From NCBI GenBank assembly GCA_012719015.1, contig JAAYBE010000206.1:1-16888 (forward strand): 16,888 nucleotides of DNA. Reading direction: 5' to 3'. The position numbers and the translations under genes are program-made. The notes beneath the pieces were generated by a model. It searched no databases, was not told where the DNA came from, and was given only the letters and a program-made list of their open reading frames with translations. How positions within the stretch are numbered: position 1 is the stretch's first letter; each line of letters starts with the position of its first letter. This stretch comes from Actinomycetota bacterium. Its GTDB lineage: Bacteria > Actinomycetota > Thermoleophilia > UBA2241. This document shows positions 6,082 through 13,546 of the stretch, piece by piece.

Positions 6082-8121
6082 TCACACCTTCTGCACGCTC
6101 ACCTCGATCGACTTCATCAACGGGAAACCGCTGACCGGGTCGAACCGGTCGTCGTGCGTCACGAGGTTCACGTTGGCCTCTCGCCACCCGTGCGTGACCT
6201 GCAGGTTCCCGGGGAGGATCTCGTTCTCGGCCACGACCTTGACGGGAAGGTCGACCGCGCCGATGGGCGACGTCAGCCGGATCGTGTCGCCGTCCGCCAC
6301 TCCCAGGGCGGCGGCGTCGTCCGGGTGCATCTCCACCTCGGGGCCGGGGATCGCCGTCCGGAAGCGCGGGATGTTGCGGAAGCGGCTGTGGAGATAGAGG
6401 AGCTTGCGTGCCCCGGTCATGAGCACGAACGGCCGGGCGGCGTCAGGCTCGCGCCGGTAGGCGGGGCGGTGATAGACAGGGAGCTCGTCGTATCCGAGGT
6501 CCTTGAGGTACGCGGAGGCGAACTCGACCTTCCCGGAGGGCGTGTCGAAGCCGGCCTGCCTGCGCCGGCCGACGCGGGGAGGGCTGTACTCCACCCCCTC
6601 GCGGTGTGCCTCCAGCGTCTCCAGGCTGAGCCCGGTCGGCTCGAGCAGCCAGCGGTTGAGAGCCGTCTCGTCCTCCCATGGGAAGTACTCGCCGATCCCG
6701 AGTCGCACCGCCAGGTCGTGCCAGAAGTCGTACTCGCCCTGGACGTCCGACCACGACACCACCTTGTCGGTCAGGCTCACGATCTGGTGCTTGGCGTGCG
6801 CGTGCAGCTCGGTGCGTTCGAGGAAGGAGGCGGCCGGCAGCACGTAGTCGGCCACGGCGGTCGTCTCGGTCATGAACAGGTCGCGGACCACCAGGAGGTC
6901 GAGCGAGCGCAGGGCCTCGAGGACCTTGGGGGAGTTGGGGTTCGTGGACGCCGGGTTGGCGCCCGTCATCACCAGCGCCCGGAGCGGGTACGGCTCGTCT
7001 GACAGGATGGCCTCCATGGCCGTCATGGTGTGGCATTCCTGACGCATGTCGTACAGCACCGGGAAGCGGTCCGTGCCGAGAGGGCTGAGGTGTCTGAGCG
7101 GCATCTCGTCGTACAGGGTGAGATCGCGCAGCGGCGCCGGCTCCTTGAACAGGGTGCCTCCCTCACGGTCCAGAGCGCCGAGCAGCCCGTCGATCATGGC
7201 GATGGCGCGGATGTTGCCGACCCCGTTCTCGTGATGCTCGAGCCCGTTGCCCACGTAGGCCGCCATGCGCGGGGCGGCGTCCGCCATCATCCGCGCCATG
7301 GCTTTCACCGTGGCCGCGGGCAGGCCGGTCTCGGCCTCCACCATCTCGGGCGTGAACGTCCTCGCGTAGTCCACCACCTTGGCGAACCCGATCGTGTGGT
7401 CCTCCACGAAGTCCTTGTCGTACGCGTCCATCTCCACGAACTGCCGGACCAGTCCCCACGCGAGCGCGCCATCGGTGCCGGGGCGCACCTGCGCGTGGAT
7501 GTCGGCGCGGCGGGCGATGGCGGACATGCGCGGGTCCACCACCACCAGGGTCGCTCCCTTGCGCCGGGCGGCGGTGATGTACTGCGTCATGTTGGGATGC
7601 GCATACGGCGGGTTCGCACCCCACAGCACGATGCACCGGGCGTTCTCGAGATCGGGGATCGGCCATGCCCCGTCGACCAGTGTGAAGCCCATGTAGCGCC
7701 CGACGTAGCACATGGAGTCGTTGGAGAGGTAGTTGGGACTTCCGAGGGCGTGCGCGAAGCGGCGCGCGACGGTCTCCTGCTGGCCGAAGCCGATGGCCTC
7801 CCCCTTCCACACGCCGATGCTGCGGGCGCCGTACCGGTCCCTGACGTCGGCGAGGCGCCCCGCGATCTCGTCGAGGGCCTGGTCGAGCGGGATCTGCTCC
7901 CACCCGTCCGCGGTCCTCTTGAGGGGCGTGAGGACACGGTCCGGGTGATAGATCATGTCGACGGCCGCGCGAGCCTTGACGCACAACCGGCCACGGTTCC
8001 AGGGATGCTCCTTGTTGCCGAGGATGTCGACGATACGGCCGTCCTCGAGATGGACGTCGATACCGCAACGGTCGTCGCACATCCGGCAGAGAGAGTGCCG
8101 GATCTCCGGTCCGGTCTGCAT
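6082..8121 (-). CDS. Molybdopterin-bis-PGD enzyme of the DMSO reductase superfamily (acetylene hydratase/formate dehydrogenase-like)
   Basis: 679 aa, probably the catalytic subunit of a three-protein redox complex. The N-terminus holds a [4Fe-4S] site C12-x2-C15-x3-C19 ... C47, followed by K49. Residues about 50-540 cover the molybdopterin-binding core. The C-terminal dinucleotide-binding domain includes HGWREANVNLVT at 644-655. C138 in NDSMCYVG is the likely Mo or W ligand. Formate dehydrogenases have Sec/Cys followed by a catalytic His; here Tyr follows, so true formate dehydrogenase activity is doubtful. There is no twin-arginine signal, so it should act in the cytoplasm, unlike many reductases of this superfamily. 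The ATG follows the stop codon of the iron-sulfur protein gene with no gap and uses AAGGGGGTGAG inside that gene as ribosome binding site. Alternatives are an anaerobic hydratase, hydroxylase or N/S-oxide reductase. Family is sure; reaction unknown. Confidence 0.88.
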   Translation of the reverse strand: MQTGPEIRHSLCRMCDDRCGIDVHLEDGRIVDILGNKEHPWNRGRLCVKARAAVDMIYHPDRVLTPLKRTADGWEQIPLDQALDEIAGRLADVRDRYGARSIGVWKGEAIGFGQQETVARRFAHALGSPNYLSNDSMCYVGRYMGFTLVDGAWPIPDLENARCIVLWGANPPYAHPNMTQYITAARRKGATLVVVDPRMSAIARRADIHAQVRPGTDGALAWGLVRQFVEMDAYDKDFVEDHTIGFAKVVDYARTFTPEMVEAETGLPAATVKAMARMMADAAPRMAAYVGNGLEHHENGVGNIRAIAMIDGLLGALDREGGTLFKEPAPLRDLTLYDEMPLRHLSPLGTDRFPVLYDMRQECHTMTAMEAILSDEPYPLRALVMTGANPASTNPNSPKVLEALRSLDLLVVRDLFMTETTAVADYVLPAASFLERTELHAHAKHQIVSLTDKVVSWSDVQGEYDFWHDLAVRLGIGEYFPWEDETALNRWLLEPTGLSLETLEAHREGVEYSPPRVGRRRQAGFDTPSGKVEFASAYLKDLGYDELPVYHRPAYRREPDAARPFVLMTGARKLLYLHSRFRNIPRFRTAIPGPEVEMHPDDAAALGVADGDTIRLTSPIGAVDLPVKVVAENEILPGNLQVTHGWREANVNLVTHDDRFDPVSGFPLMKSIEVSVQKV

Positions 8122-8607
8122 CTATCTCACCCCCTTGCTCAGACGGAGAAGGCGTTTCAGGCTGGCGTCGACCACCTCGCGGCGCAGGTCCGCGAGTTCC
8201 TCGGCGTCGACGTAGCGCAGGGCCCCGGAGATGCAGGCCCGCACGCACATCGGGTCGCCTCCGCACAGGTCGCACTTGGCGCTCACGCCGGTCTCGGCGT
8301 TGAAGTGGATGTTCCCGTAGGGGCACGCGAGCAGGCACATCTTGCAGCCGGCGCAGCGGGTCGCGTCGATCGTGACCGCCCCCGTCCCGGGGTCGCGGTC
8401 GATCGCCGCCGCAGGGCACACGGCGAGACACCAGGCGTCCTCGCAGTGCATGCAGGTGAGCGGAACGCACGCCCGCTCGTCGGCGTAGAAGTTCACGCGG
8501 ATGTGGGAGGCGCTTCTCGCGAAGTCGCCGCTTTGGCGGAAGGCGCACGCGTACTCGCAGTCGCGGCACGCGACACAGGCGTCGGGGTCTACTGCAACGA
8601 TGCGCAT
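8122..8607 (-). CDS. Four-cluster [4Fe-4S] electron-transfer subunit (HycB/DmsB-like)
   Basis: 161 aa ferredoxin-like protein that should carry electrons between the FAD protein and the molybdopterin enzyme encoded on either side. Sixteen cysteines form four sets: C11/C14/C17/C21, C52/C55/C60/C64, C85/C88/C91/C95 and C112/C115/C121/C125. This is the usual layout of the beta subunits of DMSO reductase-type enzymes. The C-terminal 35 residues are charged and lack a membrane helix, so the complex is likely soluble. The ATG at 8607 is preceded on its strand by GAGAGGA four bases away. The gene overlaps the end of the FAD oxidoreductase gene by 19 bases and its stop abuts the next ATG, so the three proteins are translationally coupled. 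Confidence 0.92.
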   Translation of the reverse strand: MRIVAVDPDACVACRDCEYACAFRQSGDFARSASHIRVNFYADERACVPLTCMHCEDAWCLAVCPAAAIDRDPGTGAVTIDATRCAGCKMCLLACPYGNIHFNAETGVSAKCDLCGGDPMCVRACISGALRYVDAEELADLRREVVDASLKRLLRLSKGVR

Positions 8608-9863
8608 GACGTCCTCTCTTTCGCTGCGCTCCTGTGTGCCAGTCGTCCGTCGAGGTCTTCCCGCGCCAAGAAGGCGGGCAGGTCGGGGAGGGCCCGTCGG
8701 TGGCGGACGAACGGCCGCAGCCGACCGAGCAAGACGGCTCCTTCGGGAGCCCCCATGGCGATCGCGCCGAGCGGCACGCCCGCGCGGGTCACGATCTTCA
8801 TGTAGCGGATGCCGCCGCGATCGTGCTCCTCGAACACGTCGTCGCCCTCGTCTTCGACGAACTGCCCGAGCGACGCGACGGTGAGGTCGAACATCTCGGT
8901 GACGTTCATGCTGAGACTGCCTCCGTAGGAGCGGCCGGCTCCTGCCAGGTTGGCGCCCGCCACTCGGCCCTGCTCGACGGCGGTCGGCCACAGGGCGTGG
9001 ATCTCCCGCGGCCCGCCGCGCGCGGTCGGACCGCGCGTCACGTCCCCGGCCGCGTAGACGCCGCTCACGACGGTCTCCATGGTGTCGGCGACGGGGATCC
9101 CGGGCCGGTCGGGCTCCAGGCACTCAGGCAGCAACTGATCGTTCGGACGTGCTCCGGTGGCCACGATGACGGCGTCGGCCGGGAGCCGGTCGCCGCCGCT
9201 CGTCGAGACACGCACCCGGCCGCCGCGGTCAGTCTCCACGCTCTCGGCGCGGGTGCCCGTCCGTACCTCCACATCGCAGGCGTGGAGTCGCTCAGAGAGA
9301 ATCTGCGCGGCCGCCGGATCCAGCACCCGGGGCAGGATCTGATCCAGCAACTCGATCACGCTGACCTGCAGGCCTCTCTGTCGCGCGGCCCAGGCCGCCT
9401 GCAGGGCGACGAAGCCCGAGCCGAGTACGACCAGTCGCGCACCCTCGCGGAACACGGAGTCGAGCCTCACGGCATCGTCCAGGGTCCAGAGCGTGTGCAC
9501 GCCGGCTCCGTCGAGGCCCGGGATCGGGGGTCGCATCGGGCTCGAGCCGGTCGCGATCAGAAGGCGGTCGAAGCCGAGGCGCCGGCCGTCGGCGAGCTCA
9601 AGCACCCGGCGTGCCGGATCGACGCCCTCCGCGCGGACGCCGAACTCGGTCGCCGCTCCCAGTCGCGCGTAGTCGTCAGCTCGCCGTATGAACAGGCCGT
9701 CGCGGGAGAGCCGCCTGCGCAGGTAATACGGGAGCAGGACGCGGGAGTAGGCCGGACCCTGCTCGCCGGAGACCAGTGTGACCCGTGAGTCGCGGTCGTG
9801 CCCGCGGAAGCTCTCAAGCGCGCTGAGGGCGGCCGCCCCGTTGCCGACGATGACGACGTGCAT
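8589..9863 (-). CDS. FAD/NAD(P)H-dependent oxidoreductase (NirB N-terminal/rubredoxin reductase-like)
   Basis: 424 aa pyridine nucleotide-disulfide-type oxidoreductase. FAD site GNGAAAL at 7-13, ATGSSP at 104-109, NAD(P)H site GSGFVALQAA at 148-157, ATGARPN at 235-241 and the second FAD motif GVYAAGD at 268-274 follow the family order. No redox CxxC pair is seen in the active region, so it is not a thioredoxin- or lipoamide-type member. In context it would link NAD(P)H or ferredoxin to the Fe-S protein and molybdopterin enzyme downstream. It starts 21 bases after the MttB-like gene stop, with GGAG nine bases before the ATG. The C-terminal 20 residues (ending RTSCASLQ) lie in the overlap region with the Fe-S gene and look unconserved. 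NAD versus NADP preference cannot be told by eye. Confidence 0.9.
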   Translation of the reverse strand: MHVVIVGNGAAALSALESFRGHDRDSRVTLVSGEQGPAYSRVLLPYYLRRRLSRDGLFIRRADDYARLGAATEFGVRAEGVDPARRVLELADGRRLGFDRLLIATGSSPMRPPIPGLDGAGVHTLWTLDDAVRLDSVFREGARLVVLGSGFVALQAAWAARQRGLQVSVIELLDQILPRVLDPAAAQILSERLHACDVEVRTGTRAESVETDRGGRVRVSTSGGDRLPADAVIVATGARPNDQLLPECLEPDRPGIPVADTMETVVSGVYAAGDVTRGPTARGGPREIHALWPTAVEQGRVAGANLAGAGRSYGGSLSMNVTEMFDLTVASLGQFVEDEGDDVFEEHDRGGIRYMKIVTRAGVPLGAIAMGAPEGAVLLGRLRPFVRHRRALPDLPAFLAREDLDGRLAHRSAAKERTSCASLQ

Positions 9864-9884
9864 CGGCGCGGGCTCCGGTCGTCC

Positions 9885-11336
9885 TCACTCATCCGCCGCG
9901 GCGAAGGCCGCGACGAGCTCGTCGGCCGCCGCCGCCACTTCGGGGCGGAGCGGCGCCGTCTCGTGGCTGTTCAGCAGATCGATCGCCTTGAGGCGGGCCT
10001 TGGCGGCGAGGTCGAGGCCGCCGTCGGCGAGCCAGTTCTCCCGCGTCTGGCGGTTGAGGATGCTCGGCTGCCAGCGGACCGCGCGCATGTGGCGCCGCGT
10101 ATGCTTGCTCCCCATGAAGTGACCGCCGGGGCCCGTCTCGGAGATGGTCTCCACGGCGAGGCTGTCGCGGTCCATCGGGACGCCCGCCAGGAGCCGCCGG
10201 TTCATGGAGATGAACTCATCCAAGATCACGATCTGCTCGAGAGAACAGGTCAGCCCGAAGTCGAGGTATCCCACATCGTGGGCGAGGTTGGACCCCGCCT
10301 GCATGGCGAGGAAGGTGATCTGGCCCGCCTCCATGCCGGCCTGTGCGTCGGGCAGGTGGCTGTCGCTCGTACCGGCGTTGCCCCAGTTGGGGATGTCGAG
10401 CCATTTGGCCATCTCGACCGCGCACATGTACCCCGTAAGGTAGCCGAGGTCGTTGTAGCTTGATTGGGCGGTCGCGATGTCCAGGACGGCGGAGCCGACC
10501 CCGAGGAGGAACGGCGCCCCCGGGCGGCGGAGCTGGTGGAGCACCATGCCGAACAGGCTTTCGGCCAACCCCTGTACGGTGTGGCCCGCGACCGTGATCG
10601 GCGCCGTCGCTCCCGCCAGTGGCGCCGGGGAGTAGATCGACGGCACGCCCGCGTCGGCGCAGAGGAGCAGCTTGTCGATGCTGTCCACCGGATGCGTGAG
10701 CGGGCTGGTCGGCTCGTTGTAGACGACGAAGTACGGCCGCCGCCGCAACTGGTCCGATCCCCCCCGCAGCGCACGCGCGATGTCGATCATCACCCCGAGG
10801 TCCGCGCCGTTCTCGGCGGTCATCACCAACGGTTTGACGCTGTTCGTCATCATGGCCTGGAAGCTCAGCAGGTAGGCCTGATGGGGTTTCGTGTCGGTGG
10901 GGTGGGCGGAGCTCATGATGAAGTCGATGTTCGGCAGCGCGTCGCAGAGGCGGGCGGCGCGGGCCACGTCGTCCAGTCTGCTGGGCCGGTGTTCGCCGGT
11001 CTCGAGGTCGCGCGTGAACAGGAGGTCCGACCCGGTGCCGAAGTAGCTGTTGTACCCGCCGAGCTCCATGGCCGGCTCGCCGGCGCGGTCGTAAACGTCG
11101 ACCACCGGCGGCACGGAGCGGCGCGCCTGCTCGACGAGGTGACGCGGCATGAGTATGCGCTCGTCCCCGGTCAGGGAGCAGCCCGCGTCCAGCAGCATCG
11201 CGGTCGCTTCCTCGTGATCCACCCGCATCCCGACCTTGGTGAGGATGTCGAGCACGGCCACATAGATCTCCCGCCGGGCGGCCTCACTCAGGAACTGAAG
11301 GCGGCCCACCTGTGACGCGTTCCGAAGATCCTTCAT
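9885..11336 (-). CDS. MttB-family (trimethylamine methyltransferase superfamily) corrinoid methyltransferase without pyrrolysine
   Basis: 483 aa, the usual length for the MttB superfamily. Characterised members move a methyl group from trimethylamine (pyrrolysine form) or from quaternary amines such as glycine betaine, carnitine or proline betaine (non-pyrrolysine MtgB, MtcB, MtpB) to a corrinoid protein. Typical elements are GTGSDLLFTRDLETGE near 100-115, MSSAHPTDTK at 141-150, FQAMMTNSVKPLVMTAE near 159-175, YNEPTSPLTH at 206-215, GATAPITVAGHTVQGLAE near 242-259, TSDSHLPDAQAGMEAG at 323-338, and GPGGHFMGSKHTRRHMR near 402-418. The frame is unbroken, so it belongs to the non-pyrrolysine, probably quaternary-amine, branch. 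No corrinoid protein adjoins it; the one encoded at 2929-3588 is the nearest candidate partner. It is the first gene of a - strand operon with three redox genes. The ATG has AGGAG eight bases upstream. Substrate unknown. Confidence 0.92.
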   Translation of the reverse strand: MKDLRNASQVGRLQFLSEAARREIYVAVLDILTKVGMRVDHEEATAMLLDAGCSLTGDERILMPRHLVEQARRSVPPVVDVYDRAGEPAMELGGYNSYFGTGSDLLFTRDLETGEHRPSRLDDVARAARLCDALPNIDFIMSSAHPTDTKPHQAYLLSFQAMMTNSVKPLVMTAENGADLGVMIDIARALRGGSDQLRRRPYFVVYNEPTSPLTHPVDSIDKLLLCADAGVPSIYSPAPLAGATAPITVAGHTVQGLAESLFGMVLHQLRRPGAPFLLGVGSAVLDIATAQSSYNDLGYLTGYMCAVEMAKWLDIPNWGNAGTSDSHLPDAQAGMEAGQITFLAMQAGSNLAHDVGYLDFGLTCSLEQIVILDEFISMNRRLLAGVPMDRDSLAVETISETGPGGHFMGSKHTRRHMRAVRWQPSILNRQTRENWLADGGLDLAAKARLKAIDLLNSHETAPLRPEVAAAADELVAAFAAADE

Positions 11337-11564
11337 GTCGCGCGCTCCTCTCCTCGTCTCCTCGTCCGTGGTCGCCGCAGCGGCTCTGTCCCGTCACCTG
11401 GGGAAGGCCGGCAGGCCGCGGCACGCAGGCACGCAGCGGCGGGATCGATCTCGTCCCGCAGGCGATGCCCGCAGGCCCGCTCGGGCATAGGCGCGGCCGT
11501 CACGGCGCGCTGCACGTCATGCCTGGCGGCGCCGCGCGTGGATCCTGTGGCGGGCGGCGCCGCC

Positions 11565-11579
11565 GTGACACAGTGGCAC
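11565..11579. promoter_or_regulatory. Near-palindromic 15-bp site, possible operator
   Basis: GTGACACAGTGGCAC equals its reverse complement at 12 of 15 positions (pattern GTGnCACnGTGnCAC). It lies about 55 bases downstream of the predicted start of the mttB-like transcript, next to an inverted repeat. Size and symmetry suit a dimeric regulator such as an IclR protein; no binding evidence exists. Confidence 0.25.
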
Positions 11580-11640
11580 TGCGTCCGCGACGCCGCGCGC
11601 CCGTAGCGCCGATGCGCACGCCGCACGGGTGTGTACGGTC

Positions 11641-11668
11641 ATTATGGAGCGAGCCTCCCGGGGGTCAA
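11641..11668 (-). promoter_or_regulatory. Candidate promoter of the mttB-like/redox operon
   Basis: Read on the - strand, TTGACC (11668-11663) matches the -35 consensus at five of six positions. It is followed after 16 bases by CATAAT (11646-11641), which matches the -10 consensus at five of six but lacks the first T. A start near 11634 would leave a 5' leader of roughly 300 bases. Confidence 0.45.
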
Positions 11669-11988
11669 GACGCTTCCCGTGTGGTCTAGTATCTCGGACT
11701 GATTGGACCGGCGCCACGCCGCGGGTGCGCCTCACCGCACTTCCGGGAAGGGACCGTGGAGCCGCATCGTCGCGCGATCCTCACGCCGCGTGCAAAGTCG
11801 AGTCCAAGATGCTGGACGTGGCCCCAAGGCGCTTGAAGCCTCAGCCGCAGGGGGTCAGACTCGAGGTGGTGGACCGTCCTGCGCGAGCGGGCGCCGCGTT
11901 CCTCGTACCGGGCGGTCGGCCGACGGGCAGGGCACGAGGCCGGGCCGTCTTCAACTGCGGTGCCGACACCGGAAGGATGGAGTGCGTG

Positions 11989-12354
11989 ATGAGGGAGCGG
12001 ATGGATCCGGTCGAAGACCCGGCCGGGGACGATGCGGACAGGGGTCCTGTCGCCGTAGACCTCGGCCTCTGCAAGGCCTGCGGGATCTGCATCGAGCTGT
12101 GTCCCGACAGCGTGTTCGACCGCGACCAGTTCGGACAGCCCGTGGTGGCCCGTCCGGATGACTGCAGTCAGTGCCTCATCTGCGAGCTGCACTGTCCGGA
12201 TTTCGCGATAGAGGTGCGGCGACGCCGACCGAGGGCCAAAGCGGAGCCGGCCGAGGCAGACGCGCCCGCACTCACGCAGGGGGACATCGTCACCGCGACC
12301 CGGGGCGTGGCCGAGAGCCAGGGTGGCTGGCCGCACGACGGCGAGGAGGGCTGA
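11989..12354 (+). CDS. korD: 2-oxoacid:ferredoxin oxidoreductase delta subunit, 2x[4Fe-4S] ferredoxin
   Basis: 121 aa. Two classic cluster motifs, C28/C31/C34/C38 with trailing Pro39 and C59/C62/C65/C69 with trailing Pro70, make this a bacterial-type ferredoxin. In Kor-type enzymes it passes electrons from the thiamine-diphosphate site to free ferredoxin. The ATG at 11989 is chosen because GGATGGAG precedes it by six bases; the in-frame ATG at 11977 has its AAGG directly adjacent. A 45-residue Ala/Glu-rich tail after the second cluster has no recognised domain. Its stop lies one base before the korA start, placing it first in a korDABC operon. It could have another 2-oxoacid partner than 2-oxoglutarate, but the sucCD genes downstream favour Kor. 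Confidence 0.88.
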   Translation: MRERMDPVEDPAGDDADRGPVAVDLGLCKACGICIELCPDSVFDRDQFGQPVVARPDDCSQCLICELHCPDFAIEVRRRRPRAKAEPAEADAPALTQGDIVTATRGVAESQGGWPHDGEEG

Positions 12355-12355
12355 C

Positions 12356-13546
12356 ATGGCGATCAGCGTGACCGAGGCCGCGAAGGCCGGCGTCCCGGTC
12401 CTGTTGCAGGGCAACGAGGCGGTCGCCGAGGGCGCCATCGCCGCCGGCGTGCGCTTCTACGCCGGGTATCCCATCACGCCGTCCACGGAGATCGCCGAGG
12501 TGCTCAGCCGGCGGCTCCCCGAGGTCGGCGGCACGTTCATCCAGATGGAGGACGAGATCGCCAGCATCGCCGCCGTGTGCGGCGCTTCATTGGCCGGCGC
12601 CAAGGCGCTCACCGCCACCTCCGGCCCCGGCTTCAGCCTCATGCAGGAGATGATCGGCTTCGCGTCCATGGCGCAGATACCCTGCGTGATCGTCGATGTG
12701 ATGCGCGGCGGACCGTCCACCGGCCTGCCCACGGACCCCGCCCAGGGGGACGTGATGCAGGCTCGTTGGGGCACCCACGGAGAGCACTCGGTGATCGCCC
12801 TCGTCCCCAGCAGTGTGGAGGAGTGCTACACGCTCACCGTCGAGGCCTTCAACCTCTCCGAGCAGTACCGCACCCCGGTCATCATCCTCTCGGACGCGCT
12901 GATCGGGCACATGCGCGAGGCGGTCACGCTTCCCCATCCGGACAAGCTGCGCGTCGCCGAGCGGGGCATGCCCGACTGCGATCCGGACGAGTACGACACC
13001 GTCTCGAGCACGATCGACAACATCCTGCCGCGTCCCCCTTTGGGCTCGCCCTTCAAGGTGCATGTCACCGGCCTCGTCTACAACCGCCGCAGCGGCGCCC
13101 CCGACACCGCGGATCCCGCGACGGCCGCGGACCTCGGCCGCTATCTGCGCGAGAAGATCTACCACCACCGCGACGCCATCGTGCGCGTCGAGGAGGTCGA
13201 GATGGACGGGGCGGAGGTGGCGATCTTCGCCTACGGATCCGTGGCCCGCTCCGCCATGGCCGTCGTGAAGAAGGCGCGCGCCCAGGGCGCGCGCGTCGGC
13301 ATGGTGCGGCCCATCACCCTCTGGCCGTTCCCCACCGCCGCCGTGGCGCGCATGGCCGAGCAGGTGCGCACCGTGATCGTGCCGGAGATGAACATCAAGC
13401 AGATGAGCTGGGAGGTCGAGGCGGCGGTCAAGGGGCGCGCCAAGGTCGTGGACTACGGACGCGTGGACGGCGAGCTCATCACGCCCGAGGAGATCCTCGA
13501 ACTGGTCAAACCCGAGTTCTACTACCACCGCTGGGAGGACACGTGA
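12356..13546 (+). CDS. korA: 2-oxoglutarate (2-oxoacid):ferredoxin oxidoreductase alpha subunit
   Basis: 396 aa. With KorB it oxidises 2-oxoglutarate plus CoA to succinyl-CoA and CO2, reducing ferredoxin, in the cytoplasm of anaerobes. Pyrimidine-binding domain motifs are YPITPST at 38-44, MEDEIAS at 64-70, SGPGFSLMQE at 89-98 and RGGPSTGLPT at 117-126. The C-terminal half carries the transketolase-C-like domain (AIFAYGSVARSA ... VRPITLWPFP ... VPEMNIKQM). It contains no fused gamma domain, consistent with a separate korC. Ribosome site GGAGG lies eight bases before the ATG. The stop overlaps the start of korB. Exact 2-oxoacid preference (2-oxoglutarate or a branched or aryl 2-oxoacid) cannot be fixed by eye; linkage to sucCD argues for 2-oxoglutarate. 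Confidence 0.9.
   Translation: MAISVTEAAKAGVPVLLQGNEAVAEGAIAAGVRFYAGYPITPSTEIAEVLSRRLPEVGGTFIQMEDEIASIAAVCGASLAGAKALTATSGPGFSLMQEMIGFASMAQIPCVIVDVMRGGPSTGLPTDPAQGDVMQARWGTHGEHSVIALVPSSVEECYTLTVEAFNLSEQYRTPVIILSDALIGHMREAVTLPHPDKLRVAERGMPDCDPDEYDTVSSTIDNILPRPPLGSPFKVHVTGLVYNRRSGAPDTADPATAADLGRYLREKIYHHRDAIVRVEEVEMDGAEVAIFAYGSVARSAMAVVKKARAQGARVGMVRPITLWPFPTAAVARMAEQVRTVIVPEMNIKQMSWEVEAAVKGRAKVVDYGRVDGELITPEEILELVKPEFYYHRWEDT

Larger units (their letters stand above)
11337..11988. other. Divergent intergenic region between the mttB-like and kor operons
   Basis: About 650 bases with no gene I can support; the open frames on both strands lack a good start and family motifs. It holds a candidate - strand promoter (11641-11668), a weaker + strand one (-10 at 11687-11692), an inverted repeat with 10-bp perfect arms (11525-11534 and 11555-11564) and a near-palindrome GTGACACAGTGGCAC at 11565-11579. 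The mttB-like transcript would have a leader of about 300 bases and the kor transcript one of similar length. I recognise no riboswitch. Confidence 0.5.

Noticed and set aside
6082..8121. Annotation as formate dehydrogenase
   Set aside because: The residue after the metal-ligand Cys is Tyr, not the His required in formate dehydrogenases; only superfamily membership is supported.
7030..8805. 591-codon + strand frame opposite the molybdoenzyme and Fe-S genes
   Set aside because: Antisense to two genes with clear cysteine motifs; the translation has no recognisable domain.
11571..11577. Cobalamin riboswitch, suggested by GCCACTG on the - strand in the mttB-like leader
   Set aside because: The other conserved pieces (GGGAAGG, the CGCAACTGT core and the B12 box with its spacing) were not found.
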